From NCBI RefSeq assembly GCF_900099765.1, contig NZ_FNDX01000002.1:248001-312000 (forward strand): a stretch of 64,000 nucleotides of DNA. Reading direction: 5' to 3'. A program made the translations under genes and the position numbers. Source of the stretch: Paenibacillus typhae. Lineage in GTDB: Bacteria; Bacillota; Bacilli; Paenibacillales; Paenibacillaceae. The notes under the pieces were generated by a model. It worked only from the letters and a program-made list of their open reading frames with translations, did not search any database and was not told the origin of the DNA. Shown here piece after piece: positions 51,223 through 60,369 of this stretch (positions are counted from its first letter, which is position 1; each line of letters begins with the position of its first letter).

Positions 51223-51774
51223 GTGTCGCCGTTTAGTGCAAACGATTTTCTGGAGCTATACCTGCAAAAAGGGCAGCTGACGCAGCAGGAAGCCTTCACC
51301 TGGTTCGATCTGCTCGAAACTGTGGAGATGGAACAGATGTGGGGCAGATGGCGCGGCAGCGAGCTTCCTTCCGGCCATCCTATGGATGGCCTGCTTCACT
51401 TGACCGGCTGGTACGGAAAAGAGTTCTTGGATGCTGAGACTGTCCATCCACTCCTGTTCGAAAAGCGTAATGGCCGGCTCTTCCGCGTGAATCCCGGACT
51501 GCTCCCGCTAACGCTGCCTTTTCAGCTTGTCCCCCGGCGGATCGTCCGCCCCCTCTTCAGGCTGGTTTTACCGCTGATCAGGACGGGCTCTGGTAAAGCG
51601 CGGCTGCGGATGATCGCATACCGGGGAAAGATCAGTGCCTCCATGGTCTATGACCAGAAGGCGATTATCGACCATTTCCGGCAGATCGACGAGGATACAC
51701 TGCTTGGCGTGATGGATTTTAAAAACCAGCAGGAGCTGGGTTTCTTTTTTATTTTGCGGAGGGTGACGGAGTAG
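51223..51774 (+). CDS. GXWXG/DUF4334 family protein
   Basis: A 183-residue soluble protein with an N-terminal GXWXG-like element (MWGRWRGSELPSGHPMDGLLHLTGWYGKEFL, about residues 38-70) and a C-terminal DUF4334 part (GKARLRMIAYRGKISASMVYDQKAIIDHFRQIDEDTLLGVMDFK). The function is unknown; the fold resembles lipocalin-like binding proteins by sequence character only. The start is GTG at 51223 with CGGAGGG upstream. It is 48 bases after the glycosidase gene, so co-transcription is likely. Confidence 0.8.
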   Translation: MSPFSANDFLELYLQKGQLTQQEAFTWFDLLETVEMEQMWGRWRGSELPSGHPMDGLLHLTGWYGKEFLDAETVHPLLFEKRNGRLFRVNPGLLPLTLPFQLVPRRIVRPLFRLVLPLIRTGSGKARLRMIAYRGKISASMVYDQKAIIDHFRQIDEDTLLGVMDFKNQQELGFFFILRRVTE

Positions 51775-51929
51775 GAGCTGGACTAGAAACTGTGACGCTG
51801 CGGTGCACGTGGCTGAAATAAAAAGGATTTTTCCCTTTGGCTGGCTCTCTTAGCACACTTTCAGCTCCAATCAAAAGTAGTTCCCCCTTTCACTCCTCCC
51901 GTCCCCCGCGCACCAGACGATATACACCC

Positions 51930-51976
51930 ACACCAAAAAACTCCGCAAAGCTCAGCTTTGCGGAGTTTTTTGGTGT
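51930..51976. terminator. Perfect 23-bp palindromic bidirectional terminator
   Basis: Arms 51930-51952 and 51954-51976 are exact inverse complements (each has ACACC, six A, CTCCGCAAAGCT or its complement), separated by one base. It lies between the plus-strand DUF4334 gene and the minus-strand glgA; both strands get a T-run. Confidence 0.9.
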
Positions 51977-52003
51977 ACTTTCTTTTATTACAGCCTATAC
52001 TCT

Positions 52004-53428
52004 TTATTCACCAATTTTTTTGTATATATCCATATACTGCTCTGCAGAAACGTTCCAGCTGTAGTCACCGGCGAAGGCGTTTTTGGTTACCTTTTTCCAG
52101 TGCTCCGGCTTGTGGTAGAGTGAGACGGCCCGGCGGAGGGTGAACATCATATCATGGGCGTTGTAATCCTTAAAGGTGAAGCCGTTCCCCTCCCCCGTCT
52201 CTTCATTATAGGACTGCACGGTGTCATTCAGCCCGCCTGTCTCGCGTACAACCGGAATACTGCCATAGCGCAAGGCTAGCAGCTGGCTGATTCCGCACGG
52301 CTCGAATTTGGACGGCATCAGGAAAATGTCGCTGGCCGCATATATTTTGCGGGATAAGGCATCATTGAACAGAATCTGTGACGACAGCTTGGTCGGATAA
52401 CGCCACGCCGCTTCACGGAACCAGCGCTCATACACCTCATCCCCGGTGCCGAGCAGAACGAACTGGATATCGTCGTAATACAGGATTTCGTCGAGTACCC
52501 GGGTCAGCAGATCAAGGCCCTTGGAATCAACCAGCCGCGTAACCATTGCCACCAGCGGAATATAGGGAGCAACCGGCAGGCCCAGCTCCTGCTGCAGGCC
52601 TAGCTTGTTTTCGGTTTTTTTGGCCAGATTGGAGCGGTATTTGGTATAAATTTTGCTATCCGTGTTAGGATTGTAGCTCTTGGTATCAATGCCGTTCACG
52701 ATTCCGCTCAGGCTGTCAGCCCGGTAATTGAGCAGGCCGTCGAGGCCGTAGCCGTAATACGGAGTCCGGATCTCATCGGCATAGGTCGGGCTGACCGTAG
52801 TGACATGATCGCTGTGGACAATCCCCGCCTTCATGTAGTTTACGTTGCCGTAATACTCCACGCTGTCAAAATAGCTGTGATCCAGACCCAGCAGCTCACC
52901 CAGCACCGAGTACGGGAATACCCCCTGATACAGCAGGTTATGAATCGTGAATACGGTACGCATACCGCTATAGAATTCATCATGACGATAATGTGCCTTC
53001 AGCAGCAGCGGAATAACGGCAGCATGCCAGTCGTGGCAATGCAGCACATCCGGCTGAAAGCCGATTTCCGGCAGGCACTCCAGCACAGCCCGGTTATAGA
53101 AGGCGAAGCGCTCCCCGTCATCCATATACCCGTAAATGCCGTCCCGGCCGAAGTAATATTCGTTGTCGATGAAATAGACCGGGATACCGTCATATACAAG
53201 CCGCTCAACTCCGCAATACTGGTTGCGCCAGCCGACCGGCACATCCAATACAGCCACATGCTCCAGCCCGGCAGTATAGGCTTCAGGAATTCCTTTATAT
53301 TTTGGCAAAATTACACGTACATCTACCCCGGCTCCCTTCAGCGCTTTGGGCAGAGCTCCAATGACGTCGGCCAGGCCTCCCGTTTTGATGAACGGATGGG
53401 CTTCAGCGGCAGCAAATAATACTTTCAT
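52004..53428 (-). CDS. glgA: Glycogen synthase
   Basis: GlgA transfers glucose from ADP-glucose to glycogen. The 474-residue GT5 product has the N-terminal KTGGLADVIGALPKAL (near residue 15, the KTGG motif binding ADP-glucose), VLHCHDWHAA, FTIHNLLYQGVF and, in the C-terminal domain, LVAMVTRLVDSKGLDLL, FLMPSKFEPCGISQLLALRYGSIPVVRETGGLNDTV (near 380). GGGGGAAATC precedes the ATG. It follows glgB on the same strand after 30 bases. Confidence 0.94.
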   Translation of the reverse strand: MKVLFAAAEAHPFIKTGGLADVIGALPKALKGAGVDVRVILPKYKGIPEAYTAGLEHVAVLDVPVGWRNQYCGVERLVYDGIPVYFIDNEYYFGRDGIYGYMDDGERFAFYNRAVLECLPEIGFQPDVLHCHDWHAAVIPLLLKAHYRHDEFYSGMRTVFTIHNLLYQGVFPYSVLGELLGLDHSYFDSVEYYGNVNYMKAGIVHSDHVTTVSPTYADEIRTPYYGYGLDGLLNYRADSLSGIVNGIDTKSYNPNTDSKIYTKYRSNLAKKTENKLGLQQELGLPVAPYIPLVAMVTRLVDSKGLDLLTRVLDEILYYDDIQFVLLGTGDEVYERWFREAAWRYPTKLSSQILFNDALSRKIYAASDIFLMPSKFEPCGISQLLALRYGSIPVVRETGGLNDTVQSYNEETGEGNGFTFKDYNAHDMMFTLRRAVSLYHKPEHWKKVTKNAFAGDYSWNVSAEQYMDIYKKIGE

Positions 53429-53458
53429 GCAGATTTCCCCCTTAAAAGTACGGATTCT

Positions 53459-55387
53459 CTATTCCACAACTGCTTTTGGCTTGCGTCCTGCCTTCTTTAG
53501 AACCAGAAAGCTCAGCGGCGGGATCGTCAGCTCCAGGCTGTTCACCTGATTATGCCATTCCTTCTTGGAACTCTTCATCGGACCGTTATGGTAGCCAGAA
53601 CCGCCAAACTCAACGGTCTCCGAGCTGAATAGCTCTTCATAAGTGCCCGCGCGGGGAACGCCGATCCGGTAATTCTTCCGCTCCACCGGCTGAAAATTAA
53701 TAATAATAACCAGCGTATCAACGGGCTTCTTGCCCCGGCGGATATAGGAAAGCACACTTTGGCCATAATCATCCGCGTAGATCCACTGGTAGCCCTCCAT
53801 ATCGTGGTCCAGCTCCCAGAGCGCCTTCTCAGTTACATAGAGCTTGTTAAGCGCTGCAGTGTAAGCCAGCATCCTGCGGTGAGCCTCATAGTCCATCAGC
53901 AGCCAGTCCAGCTGGTCCTGATCCTTCCACTCGATGAATTGACCGAATTCACCGCCCATGAACAGCAGTTTTTTGCCGGGATGAGAAATTTGATACCCGA
54001 GCAGCAGGCGTAAGCCGGCAAATTTTTGCTCATAGGAGCCGGGCATTTTGTCCAGCAGCGATTTTTTGCCGTGTACAACCTCATCATGGGACAGCGGCAG
54101 CGTATAGTTCTCAGAATAGGCGTAGGCAATCGGAAAGGTCAACAAATTATGATGATAGGGGCGTGCCCCGAAATCATGTTCTATGTAACCCAGCGTGTCA
54201 TTCATCCAGCCCATATTCCATTTGTAATTGAACCCAAGCCCGCCCTCGTGCGCCGGAGCAGTCACTCCAGGCCAGGCGCTGGATTCCTCAGCCATCATCA
54301 GTGCTTTTGGATAATAGTGAAAAATAGTCTTATTCAGCTGCTGAATAAACCGGATCGCTTCCAGATTCTCCAGTCCGCCGTTGACGTTACGTCGGTACTG
54401 ATGGCTCTGCTTCTCGAAATCCAGACGCAGCATGCTGGTCACTGCATCTACCCGCATACCGTCTATATGATATACATCGTACCAGAAAAGCGCGTTGGAA
54501 ATAAGAAAAGATGTAATCTCCGGCTTGCTGAAATCAAAGGACAAGGTGCCCCAGCCCGGCTTCTCGGCCAGCAGCGGATCGGCATATTCATACAGCGGAG
54601 AGCCGTCGAACATTCGCAAGCCATGTGCGTCCTTGGCAAAATGTGCCGGCACCCAGTCCAGAATGACACCTATTCCGGCCTGATGCAGCTGGTCGATCAG
54701 ATACATCAGCTCGTGAGGCTCACCGTAACGGCTGGTGGCAGCAAAGTATCCGGTTCCCTGATACCCCCACGATAAATCATAAGGATGTTCGGCAAGCGGC
54801 ATAAACTCAACATGAGTATAGCTCATCTCCACCAGATACGGGATCAGCAGATCAGCCATTTCTTTATAGGTGTAGAATTCACCGTCTTCCTTCTGCTTCC
54901 AGGTGCCAAAATGCATTTCATAAATGTTCATCGGCCCGTTATAAGGGGCTTTGTTTCTGCGTCTCCACAGATTGTCCCCCCACTGATAGCCGGCCAGATC
55001 CGCCACAACGGATGCTGTCGCCGGTCTCACCTCTGCTTTAAAGGCATAAGGATCGGCCTTCAGGAAGCTTTCACCGCCAGCTGAGATAATCCTGTATTTG
55101 TAAAAAGTTCCCGGCTCTATTCCCGGAAAAAAACGACTCCAAAATCCTGAATCGGGTATCTTAATTAACGAGTCCGCTTCTTGTGTTCCATCCCAGCCGT
55201 TATGATCACCAGCCAGTCCTACATATGTCGCATGAGGAGCCCACACGGTAAAGCGTACGCCCTTCTTCCCTTCTTCAGCGGCAATGTGCGCGCCCAGCAT
55301 CATATAGCTGCGATAATTCGTGCCTTCATGGAACAGATAAATATCTTCAGTTGACGGGAGGTTTACTGTTTTTTGGATGTCAGGCAA
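53459..55387 (-). CDS. glgB: 1,4-alpha-glucan branching enzyme
   Basis: GlgB introduces alpha-1,6 branches in glycogen. The 642-residue GH13_9 product has an N-terminal CBM48 domain (RFTVWAPHATYVGLAGDHNGW, about residues 45-65), and the barrel with YTHVEFMPLAEHPYDLSWGYQGTGYFAATSRYG, DGMRVDAVTSML (nucleophile Asp), LMMAEESSAWPGV (acid Glu), and TLPLSHDEVVHGKKSLLDKMPG. The start is TTG at 55387, preceded by AAGGTGG. It is divergent from glgC. Confidence 0.93.
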   Translation of the reverse strand: MPDIQKTVNLPSTEDIYLFHEGTNYRSYMMLGAHIAAEEGKKGVRFTVWAPHATYVGLAGDHNGWDGTQEADSLIKIPDSGFWSRFFPGIEPGTFYKYRIISAGGESFLKADPYAFKAEVRPATASVVADLAGYQWGDNLWRRRNKAPYNGPMNIYEMHFGTWKQKEDGEFYTYKEMADLLIPYLVEMSYTHVEFMPLAEHPYDLSWGYQGTGYFAATSRYGEPHELMYLIDQLHQAGIGVILDWVPAHFAKDAHGLRMFDGSPLYEYADPLLAEKPGWGTLSFDFSKPEITSFLISNALFWYDVYHIDGMRVDAVTSMLRLDFEKQSHQYRRNVNGGLENLEAIRFIQQLNKTIFHYYPKALMMAEESSAWPGVTAPAHEGGLGFNYKWNMGWMNDTLGYIEHDFGARPYHHNLLTFPIAYAYSENYTLPLSHDEVVHGKKSLLDKMPGSYEQKFAGLRLLLGYQISHPGKKLLFMGGEFGQFIEWKDQDQLDWLLMDYEAHRRMLAYTAALNKLYVTEKALWELDHDMEGYQWIYADDYGQSVLSYIRRGKKPVDTLVIIINFQPVERKNYRIGVPRAGTYEELFSSETVEFGGSGYHNGPMKSSKKEWHNQVNSLELTIPPLSFLVLKKAGRKPKAVVE

Positions 55388-55605
55388 ATCATCACCACCT
55401 TAATTGTATAGGATGCACCTATAACATTACCCGAATGTCCGGCTTTTGAAAATGCGTTTTAAGGAAAAAATAGGTTTTTTCTGAACGAAGAAAATAAAAT
55501 TGTAATTTTTGCAGCAGGACCTCAATATATTTCACTTATGCCGTTTCAAGAGCTTGTGGGGAGTTTATATTACAAGCATTGACAAAAAAATGGGAGGGAT
55601 AACAA

Positions 55606-56829
55606 ATGAGTAAAAAAGAATGTGTCGCCATGCTGCTGGCTGGCGGGGAAGGCCGCAGACTGGCCCCCTTAACCACCACGATGGCAAAACCTGCAGTCCC
55701 TTTCGGAGGACAGTATAGAATCATTGACTTTCCCCTCAGCAACTGTGTGAATTCAAGCATTGATACTGTGGGCGTACTGACTCAGTACGAAGCTAATTCC
55801 CTGCATCAACATATCGGATCAGGCGAGCCATGGGGGCTGCATTCCAAACCTGATCAGGGTGTCAGACTGCTGCCTTCCGGTGTGGACGGACGAAGTACTT
55901 ATACCGGTACAGCAGATGCCATCTATAAGAACATTGATTTTATCGACAGTCAAAATCCGGAGCATGTGCTGATCCTTTCTGCCGATCATATCTACCACAT
56001 GGATTACCGCAAAATGCTGGATTATCATATTAGCAAATCCGCCAAAGCAACGATTTCGGTTATGGAGGTTCCCTGGGATGAAGCAAGCCGCTTTGGCGTC
56101 ATGAACGTCAATGACGAGCTTAAGATTTCCGAGTTCGCCGAAAAGCCTAAGGTGCCTCAAAGCAACCTGGCATCTATGGGTATTTATCTCTTTGAATGGG
56201 CCTATCTTAAGGATTATTTGCTGCGTGATGCCGCTGATCCTTCCTCCAGCCATGATTTCGGCAAAGACGTGATCCCCGCAATGCTGGACAGCACCGACGA
56301 TCTGTTCGCATACCGTTTCCAGGGCTACTGGAGAGATGTAGGTACGGTTGACAGCCTGTGGGAAGCTCATATGGATCTGCTGCAGGCGGACAACGGCTTC
56401 AAGCTGGATAACGCCCAGTGGCCGATGTACAGCCGGGCACGGCGCACCAAGCCGGCCGCTGTTAAGTCCCGTATACCGGCTCAGGCTGATGACTGCCTGG
56501 TGAATGAGACCTGCTTGCTGGAAGGCAGCCTGCAGCGTTCTGTAATCTTCGGCGGCGTGGAAATCGGCAAGCTCAGCCGGGTACATCATAGCATCGTAAT
56601 GCCCGGCGTTTATATCGGGCGCGGTGTACTGATTGAAAATGCAATTATCGGTGAGGGTGCAGTCATTAAGGATGGAGCTGTGATCAAAGGCAGCCCTGAC
56701 AACATTGTCGTGGTCGGCCCTAATGAGATTGTAGCAGCCAAACCGGTCATCCGTACACAGCCTTCCAGACTGCTGCAGGAGGTCTACGAGAAGACAGGCA
56801 GACTGCGGGCCGAAGGACTCCCGTCTTAA
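55606..56829 (+). CDS. glgC: Glucose-1-phosphate adenylyltransferase
   Basis: GlgC makes ADP-glucose from glucose 1-phosphate and ATP, the committed step of glycogen synthesis. The 407-residue product has the nucleotide-binding [43 protein letters not shown] (residues 11-53), [16 protein letters not shown] (near 125), a substrate site [10 protein letters not shown], and [15 protein letters not shown]; the C-terminal left-handed beta-helix carries the isoleucine-patch repeats. Full length for the catalytic GlgC, with no GlgD partner in the window. GGGAGG precedes the ATG. Confidence 0.94.
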   Translation: MSKKECVAMLLAGGEGRRLAPLTTTMAKPAVPFGGQYRIIDFPLSNCVNSSIDTVGVLTQYEANSLHQHIGSGEPWGLHSKPDQGVRLLPSGVDGRSTYTGTADAIYKNIDFIDSQNPEHVLILSADHIYHMDYRKMLDYHISKSAKATISVMEVPWDEASRFGVMNVNDELKISEFAEKPKVPQSNLASMGIYLFEWAYLKDYLLRDAADPSSSHDFGKDVIPAMLDSTDDLFAYRFQGYWRDVGTVDSLWEAHMDLLQADNGFKLDNAQWPMYSRARRTKPAAVKSRIPAQADDCLVNETCLLEGSLQRSVIFGGVEIGKLSRVHHSIVMPGVYIGRGVLIENAIIGEGAVIKDGAVIKGSPDNIVVVGPNEIVAAKPVIRTQPSRLLQEVYEKTGRLRAEGLPS

Positions 56830-56845
56830 ACCACATTTGACGATA

Positions 56846-56890
56846 AAAAGGGCTGCAATACTGGTCGTATGACCGTATTGCAGCCCTTTT
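56846..56890. terminator. Shared terminator between glgC and the histidine kinase gene
   Basis: AAAAGGGCTGCAATAC (56846-56861) pairs with GTATTGCAGCCCTTTT (56875-56890), continued by GGTC/GACC after a one-base bulge. Confidence 0.9.
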
Positions 56891-56916
56891 GCTGTGTACA
56901 GAGGTTAGGTGACTCC

Positions 56917-58362
56917 TTATAACTCGTAATCGTGCCCTTCTTCCGTCAGCCGCTGCTCAGCCGCCGGCGGACGCTCATCGGTCAACGGCAGAATAACCGT
57001 AACCTGTGTTCCTTTGCCAAGCTCGCTGTCCAGCTCCAGCTTGCCGTGATGAAGTTCGACAATCTGCTGGGAGATAGCAAGCCCCAGGCCGGTTCCGCCA
57101 TTCAGCGCATCAACCTGGAAGAAGCGGTCTCTAACCCTGGACAGATGTGCTTCACTGATCCCGATTCCGCTGTCTCTGACGATTACCGCCATTTCGGTCC
57201 CTGACAGACGATGTGCAGACAGGACTATGCTGGAATCCTCGGGGGAGAATTTGACGGCATTGTCCACAAGGTTAAGAAAAACCTGCTTGAGCCGGTTCGG
57301 ATCACCCTTAATATAAATGGTATCCTCACATTCCAGCACCAGATGTATCCGTTTCTTCTCCGCCTTGGCCCAGATATTAAGAAGAGTCTCCTGAAGCACT
57401 ACCTTTATATCTGTAAGGACTATGGACAGCTTCATTTCATTCTGCTGCAGCTTGGAGAAGTCCAGTATTTCCTCCACCAGGCCGATCAGACGGTCACTTT
57501 CCCTCGAGATAATCCCCACGCCGAGCTTCGTCTCCTCCGGATCATACCCGCCCGAGATCAGCGTCTCGCTCCAGCCTTTGATGCTGGTCAGCGGAGTCCT
57601 GAGCTCATGGGAGATGGAGGAGATGAAATCATCCTTGATCTGATTGCTGCGGATAATCTCATCGGCCATATAATTCAGCGTAGTCGCCAGATCGCCGATC
57701 TCGTATTTGTAATCCCCTTTGATGCGGGCGGTGAACCTTCCCTTGGCCATTTGCGCCGAGACCGCCGTTATATTATTCAGCGGCTTCACAATGGAATTCG
57801 CCAGCCCGAAGCTGAACAGGACCACGATCACCATGACAGCCGCACCGATTCCGATCGACACCAGGGTAAGGTTAAGCAGATCCTTGTCAATCCGCTCCAT
57901 CGAGGTGAGATAACGGATCACATATTTATCACGGCTGTTCACCTGAATCAGCTTGGAGACCGCCATTACGCTCTCATTCGTTCCCGCCTGCCTGCCTACC
58001 CATTTGCCGATGCTTCCGCCTACAGCCTCAGGAACATCACTGGTCGTAATGGTCCGGTCAGGCTGAAAGCCGGTGGAGCTGGTCAGAATATCCCCGCTGG
58101 TGGACAGCACTTCAAGCTCCGTGTAATCCATGCTGAAGAAATCGAGCACCTTCTGCAGCTGGTTGGGCGAACGCTCACCCGAAATTTCATATTTCAGGAA
58201 TTCCTCCGCCGTGCTGATATGGGTCGTAATCTTGCTGTACACACTGTCATAATAATACGTCCGTATCGCCAGCAGGAAGATAACCTCTACGAGGAGAAGC
58301 GCCACAAAGACTACTAAAATATAGTGCAGTACAATCTGCCTGCGCATCCCCTTCTTGATCAT
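56917..58362 (-). CDS. Sensor histidine kinase
   Basis: A 481-residue membrane kinase. It has two membrane helices (HYILVVFVALLLVEVIFLLAI near residue 10 and LVSIGIGAAVMVIVVLFSFGLA near 170) enclosing an extracytoplasmic sensor domain of about 130 residues, then HAMP, the HisKA H-box ISSISHELRTPLTSIKGWSE (phospho-His near 249), and HATPase: VFLNLVDNAVKFSPED, VRDSGIGIS and GTGLGLAISQQIVELH. The start is ATG 58362, overlapping the response-regulator stop as ATGA, with AAAGG nearby. The signal is unknown. Confidence 0.9.
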   Translation of the reverse strand: MIKKGMRRQIVLHYILVVFVALLLVEVIFLLAIRTYYYDSVYSKITTHISTAEEFLKYEISGERSPNQLQKVLDFFSMDYTELEVLSTSGDILTSSTGFQPDRTITTSDVPEAVGGSIGKWVGRQAGTNESVMAVSKLIQVNSRDKYVIRYLTSMERIDKDLLNLTLVSIGIGAAVMVIVVLFSFGLANSIVKPLNNITAVSAQMAKGRFTARIKGDYKYEIGDLATTLNYMADEIIRSNQIKDDFISSISHELRTPLTSIKGWSETLISGGYDPEETKLGVGIISRESDRLIGLVEEILDFSKLQQNEMKLSIVLTDIKVVLQETLLNIWAKAEKKRIHLVLECEDTIYIKGDPNRLKQVFLNLVDNAVKFSPEDSSIVLSAHRLSGTEMAVIVRDSGIGISEAHLSRVRDRFFQVDALNGGTGLGLAISQQIVELHHGKLELDSELGKGTQVTVILPLTDERPPAAEQRLTEEGHDYEL

Positions 58363-59057
58363 TGTCCCTGGCCTTTCCATTTATAGCCGTGCCCCCATAC
58401 AGTCTGCAGATATTCGGGCTCCGACGGGTTGTTTTCGATTTTTTGGCGCAGCCGGCGGATGTTTACATCGACGATCTTGGGATCGCCCATATACTCCTTG
58501 CCCCAGACATGATCCAGCAGGGAGTCACGGCTGAGCGGCGTATTTTCCTTCTCCAGGAAAAATTGCACCAGCGAAAATTCTGTCGGCGTCAGCTCGATTG
58601 CCTCCCCGCTGCGCTTGAACTGCTTGGAGATCAGATCCAGCGTAAACGGGCCGGAGTGAAAGGAGACCTTGGCCGACTGCTCACGGTGCACGTTAACCCG
58701 GCGAAGCAGAGATTGAATACGCGCAATCAGCTCGGTCGGGCTGAACGGCTTGCTGACATGGTCATCGGCACCTACGGAAAGCGCATAGACCTTATCCTGC
58801 TCCTGCACCTTGGCTGTCAGGAAAATAATCCCCAGCCGCTCATTGGTTTCACGGATGCGTCTGCATACCTCAAAACCGTCAATTCCCGGCACCATCACAT
58901 CCAGCAGTGCAATATCAATATCCGGCACGGTGGTCAGCTTATGCAGCGCTTCATTGCCGTCAGCCGCCTCCAGCACTTCGAATCCGTTACGTTTCAGGTT
59001 AATCACTATAAAACTGCGGATGGATTCTTCATCCTCGAGTATCAATACTTTACTCAT
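58359..59057 (-). CDS. OmpR/PhoB-family response regulator
   Basis: A 232-residue regulator with a receiver domain (phospho-acceptor Asp in IALLDVMVPGIDGFEVC near residue 52, Lys in ADDHVSKPFSPTELI near 105) and a winged-helix DNA-binding domain (about residues 135-230, ELTPTEFSLVQFFLEKENTPLSRDSLLDHVWG...VDVNIRRLRQKIENNPSEPEYLQTVWGHGYKW). It overlaps the lipoprotein gene by eight bases and the kinase by four, so all three are translationally coupled. ATG 59057 follows GGAAGGGA. Targets are unknown. Confidence 0.92.
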   Translation of the reverse strand: MSKVLILEDEESIRSFIVINLKRNGFEVLEAADGNEALHKLTTVPDIDIALLDVMVPGIDGFEVCRRIRETNERLGIIFLTAKVQEQDKVYALSVGADDHVSKPFSPTELIARIQSLLRRVNVHREQSAKVSFHSGPFTLDLISKQFKRSGEAIELTPTEFSLVQFFLEKENTPLSRDSLLDHVWGKEYMGDPKIVDVNIRRLRQKIENNPSEPEYLQTVWGHGYKWKGQGQ

Positions 59058-60339
59058 CGATTCCCTTCCTTTCAATTGGAGCGGTTATTTTATCATTGTC
59101 GCTCCCGCCCGTGCTCTGTACCAGCTCACCCCGGTAGCCGATAATTTTGTCCATATCCCTGCCAAGCACCTTCCAGCCGTTGCTCTTGACACGGTCCCAT
59201 TCCATCTGGGTGAAGAAGGTTACCTCAACAACCGTCTCCCCCGTATCCGACATAATGAACTTCAGCGATTTATCCTGTACAGATTTGGTATCTACAGTTA
59301 TCTTACCGTGCCATTCCGGCAGAAAGTCAATGACAAAGCGGTCCGCCGGATCACGGTACTTCTGCGAGGTAAAGCTCAGGCCGTCCTTGCCGTCCCATTT
59401 GTAATATGAGGTGAAGTAAGGAATGGCTTCAGGGTCAAAATACTCCCAGCCTCCAGGCGGCTCCAGCATGCCAATCTCGATAATGCCGTCACCATCGATG
59501 TCTTCACTGACAATTTTTTTGTCTTTAAAGGTATTGGCATCGCCAGGAATGACTACCCGCAGCTTGTTGTTCTCCATTACAACCACGGTGGTATAGGCCG
59601 AGCGGGAATCCACAGCCGAATCCAGAACTATACCTTCTTTATGCTCGGCCACTTTTCCTGAGACAATATTGTAATAATTATTAAAATACGGGTCCAGGTC
59701 GTCCAGCTGATCGAGTACTTTAAAGCCGTCACTATATTGGTAAGTGGTAATTTTGTTAAGTTCATTGCGTTTGAAATAGATCAGGGTGAGATCCGCAGTC
59801 CCATCCTCATTCAGGTCATCAATCATATATTTGGTATAAGGCTGGGCCAGCAGCTCCTCCAGTTCTCCGCCGGAATAGGAATAGACGACAACCCCCTTCT
59901 CTTCTCCGCGTGAATATCCGGTAATAATATTCAGCTTGCCGTCACCCGTTACATCCTCCAGGTCAACCGACTCCAGCTGCGTGCCGTCACCGTCGAAGAC
60001 AAGCTTCTTCACCCAGCCGTCCTCCGTTTTCTCCAGAATCATGCCATGGATCAGGACGGATTCATTCTCGGTCAAGTAAAAGACCAGCGTCTCCATTGTG
60101 CCGTCTTTATCGAAATCCTCTGTGAATATGGAGCTGTCCTCATCCCCGGAAGGGCGGATCAGCGAGGCGCTGGCCGGCATTTGTGACTTGATGGCCGTCA
60201 TCAGTGAAGCCTTGTCGGCTGTCAGCTCCGGAGACTTCATCTTCGAAACAGGATCGCTGATGAAGGTACAGCCCGACAGTATGGACAATGACAGGACAGC
60301 CGCCGCCAGACGTCTGGGAACACTAAGATTCAACTTCAT
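59050..60339 (-). CDS. Lipoprotein with FG-GAP/EF-hand-like repeats
   Basis: A 429-residue lipoprotein, signal LAAAVLSLSILSGC (Cys near residue 24). The C-terminal globular part has repeated acidic loops of the FG-GAP/calcium type: DFDKDGTMETLVF, DVTGDGKLNIITG, DDLNEDGTADLTLIYF and DIDGDGIIEIGML. Together they suggest a seven-bladed propeller with bound calcium. Its gene overlaps the response-regulator gene by eight bases, so it probably feeds the two-component system; that is an inference. ATG 60339 follows AAGGA. It is downstream of the ABC ATPase gene. Confidence 0.8.
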   Translation of the reverse strand: MKLNLSVPRRLAAAVLSLSILSGCTFISDPVSKMKSPELTADKASLMTAIKSQMPASASLIRPSGDEDSSIFTEDFDKDGTMETLVFYLTENESVLIHGMILEKTEDGWVKKLVFDGDGTQLESVDLEDVTGDGKLNIITGYSRGEEKGVVVYSYSGGELEELLAQPYTKYMIDDLNEDGTADLTLIYFKRNELNKITTYQYSDGFKVLDQLDDLDPYFNNYYNIVSGKVAEHKEGIVLDSAVDSRSAYTTVVVMENNKLRVVIPGDANTFKDKKIVSEDIDGDGIIEIGMLEPPGGWEYFDPEAIPYFTSYYKWDGKDGLSFTSQKYRDPADRFVIDFLPEWHGKITVDTKSVQDKSLKFIMSDTGETVVEVTFFTQMEWDRVKSNGWKVLGRDMDKIIGYRGELVQSTGGSDNDKITAPIERKGIDE

Positions 60340-60369
60340 CACTCTTTCCTTGTTTCATGCTCTAATCTG

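Noticed and set aside
57211-58317. 368-codon open frame antisense to the histidine kinase gene
   Set aside because: It lies opposite a complete, well-recognised kinase, has no ribosome site and no known domain. Long antisense frames are common in this window because of codon bias.
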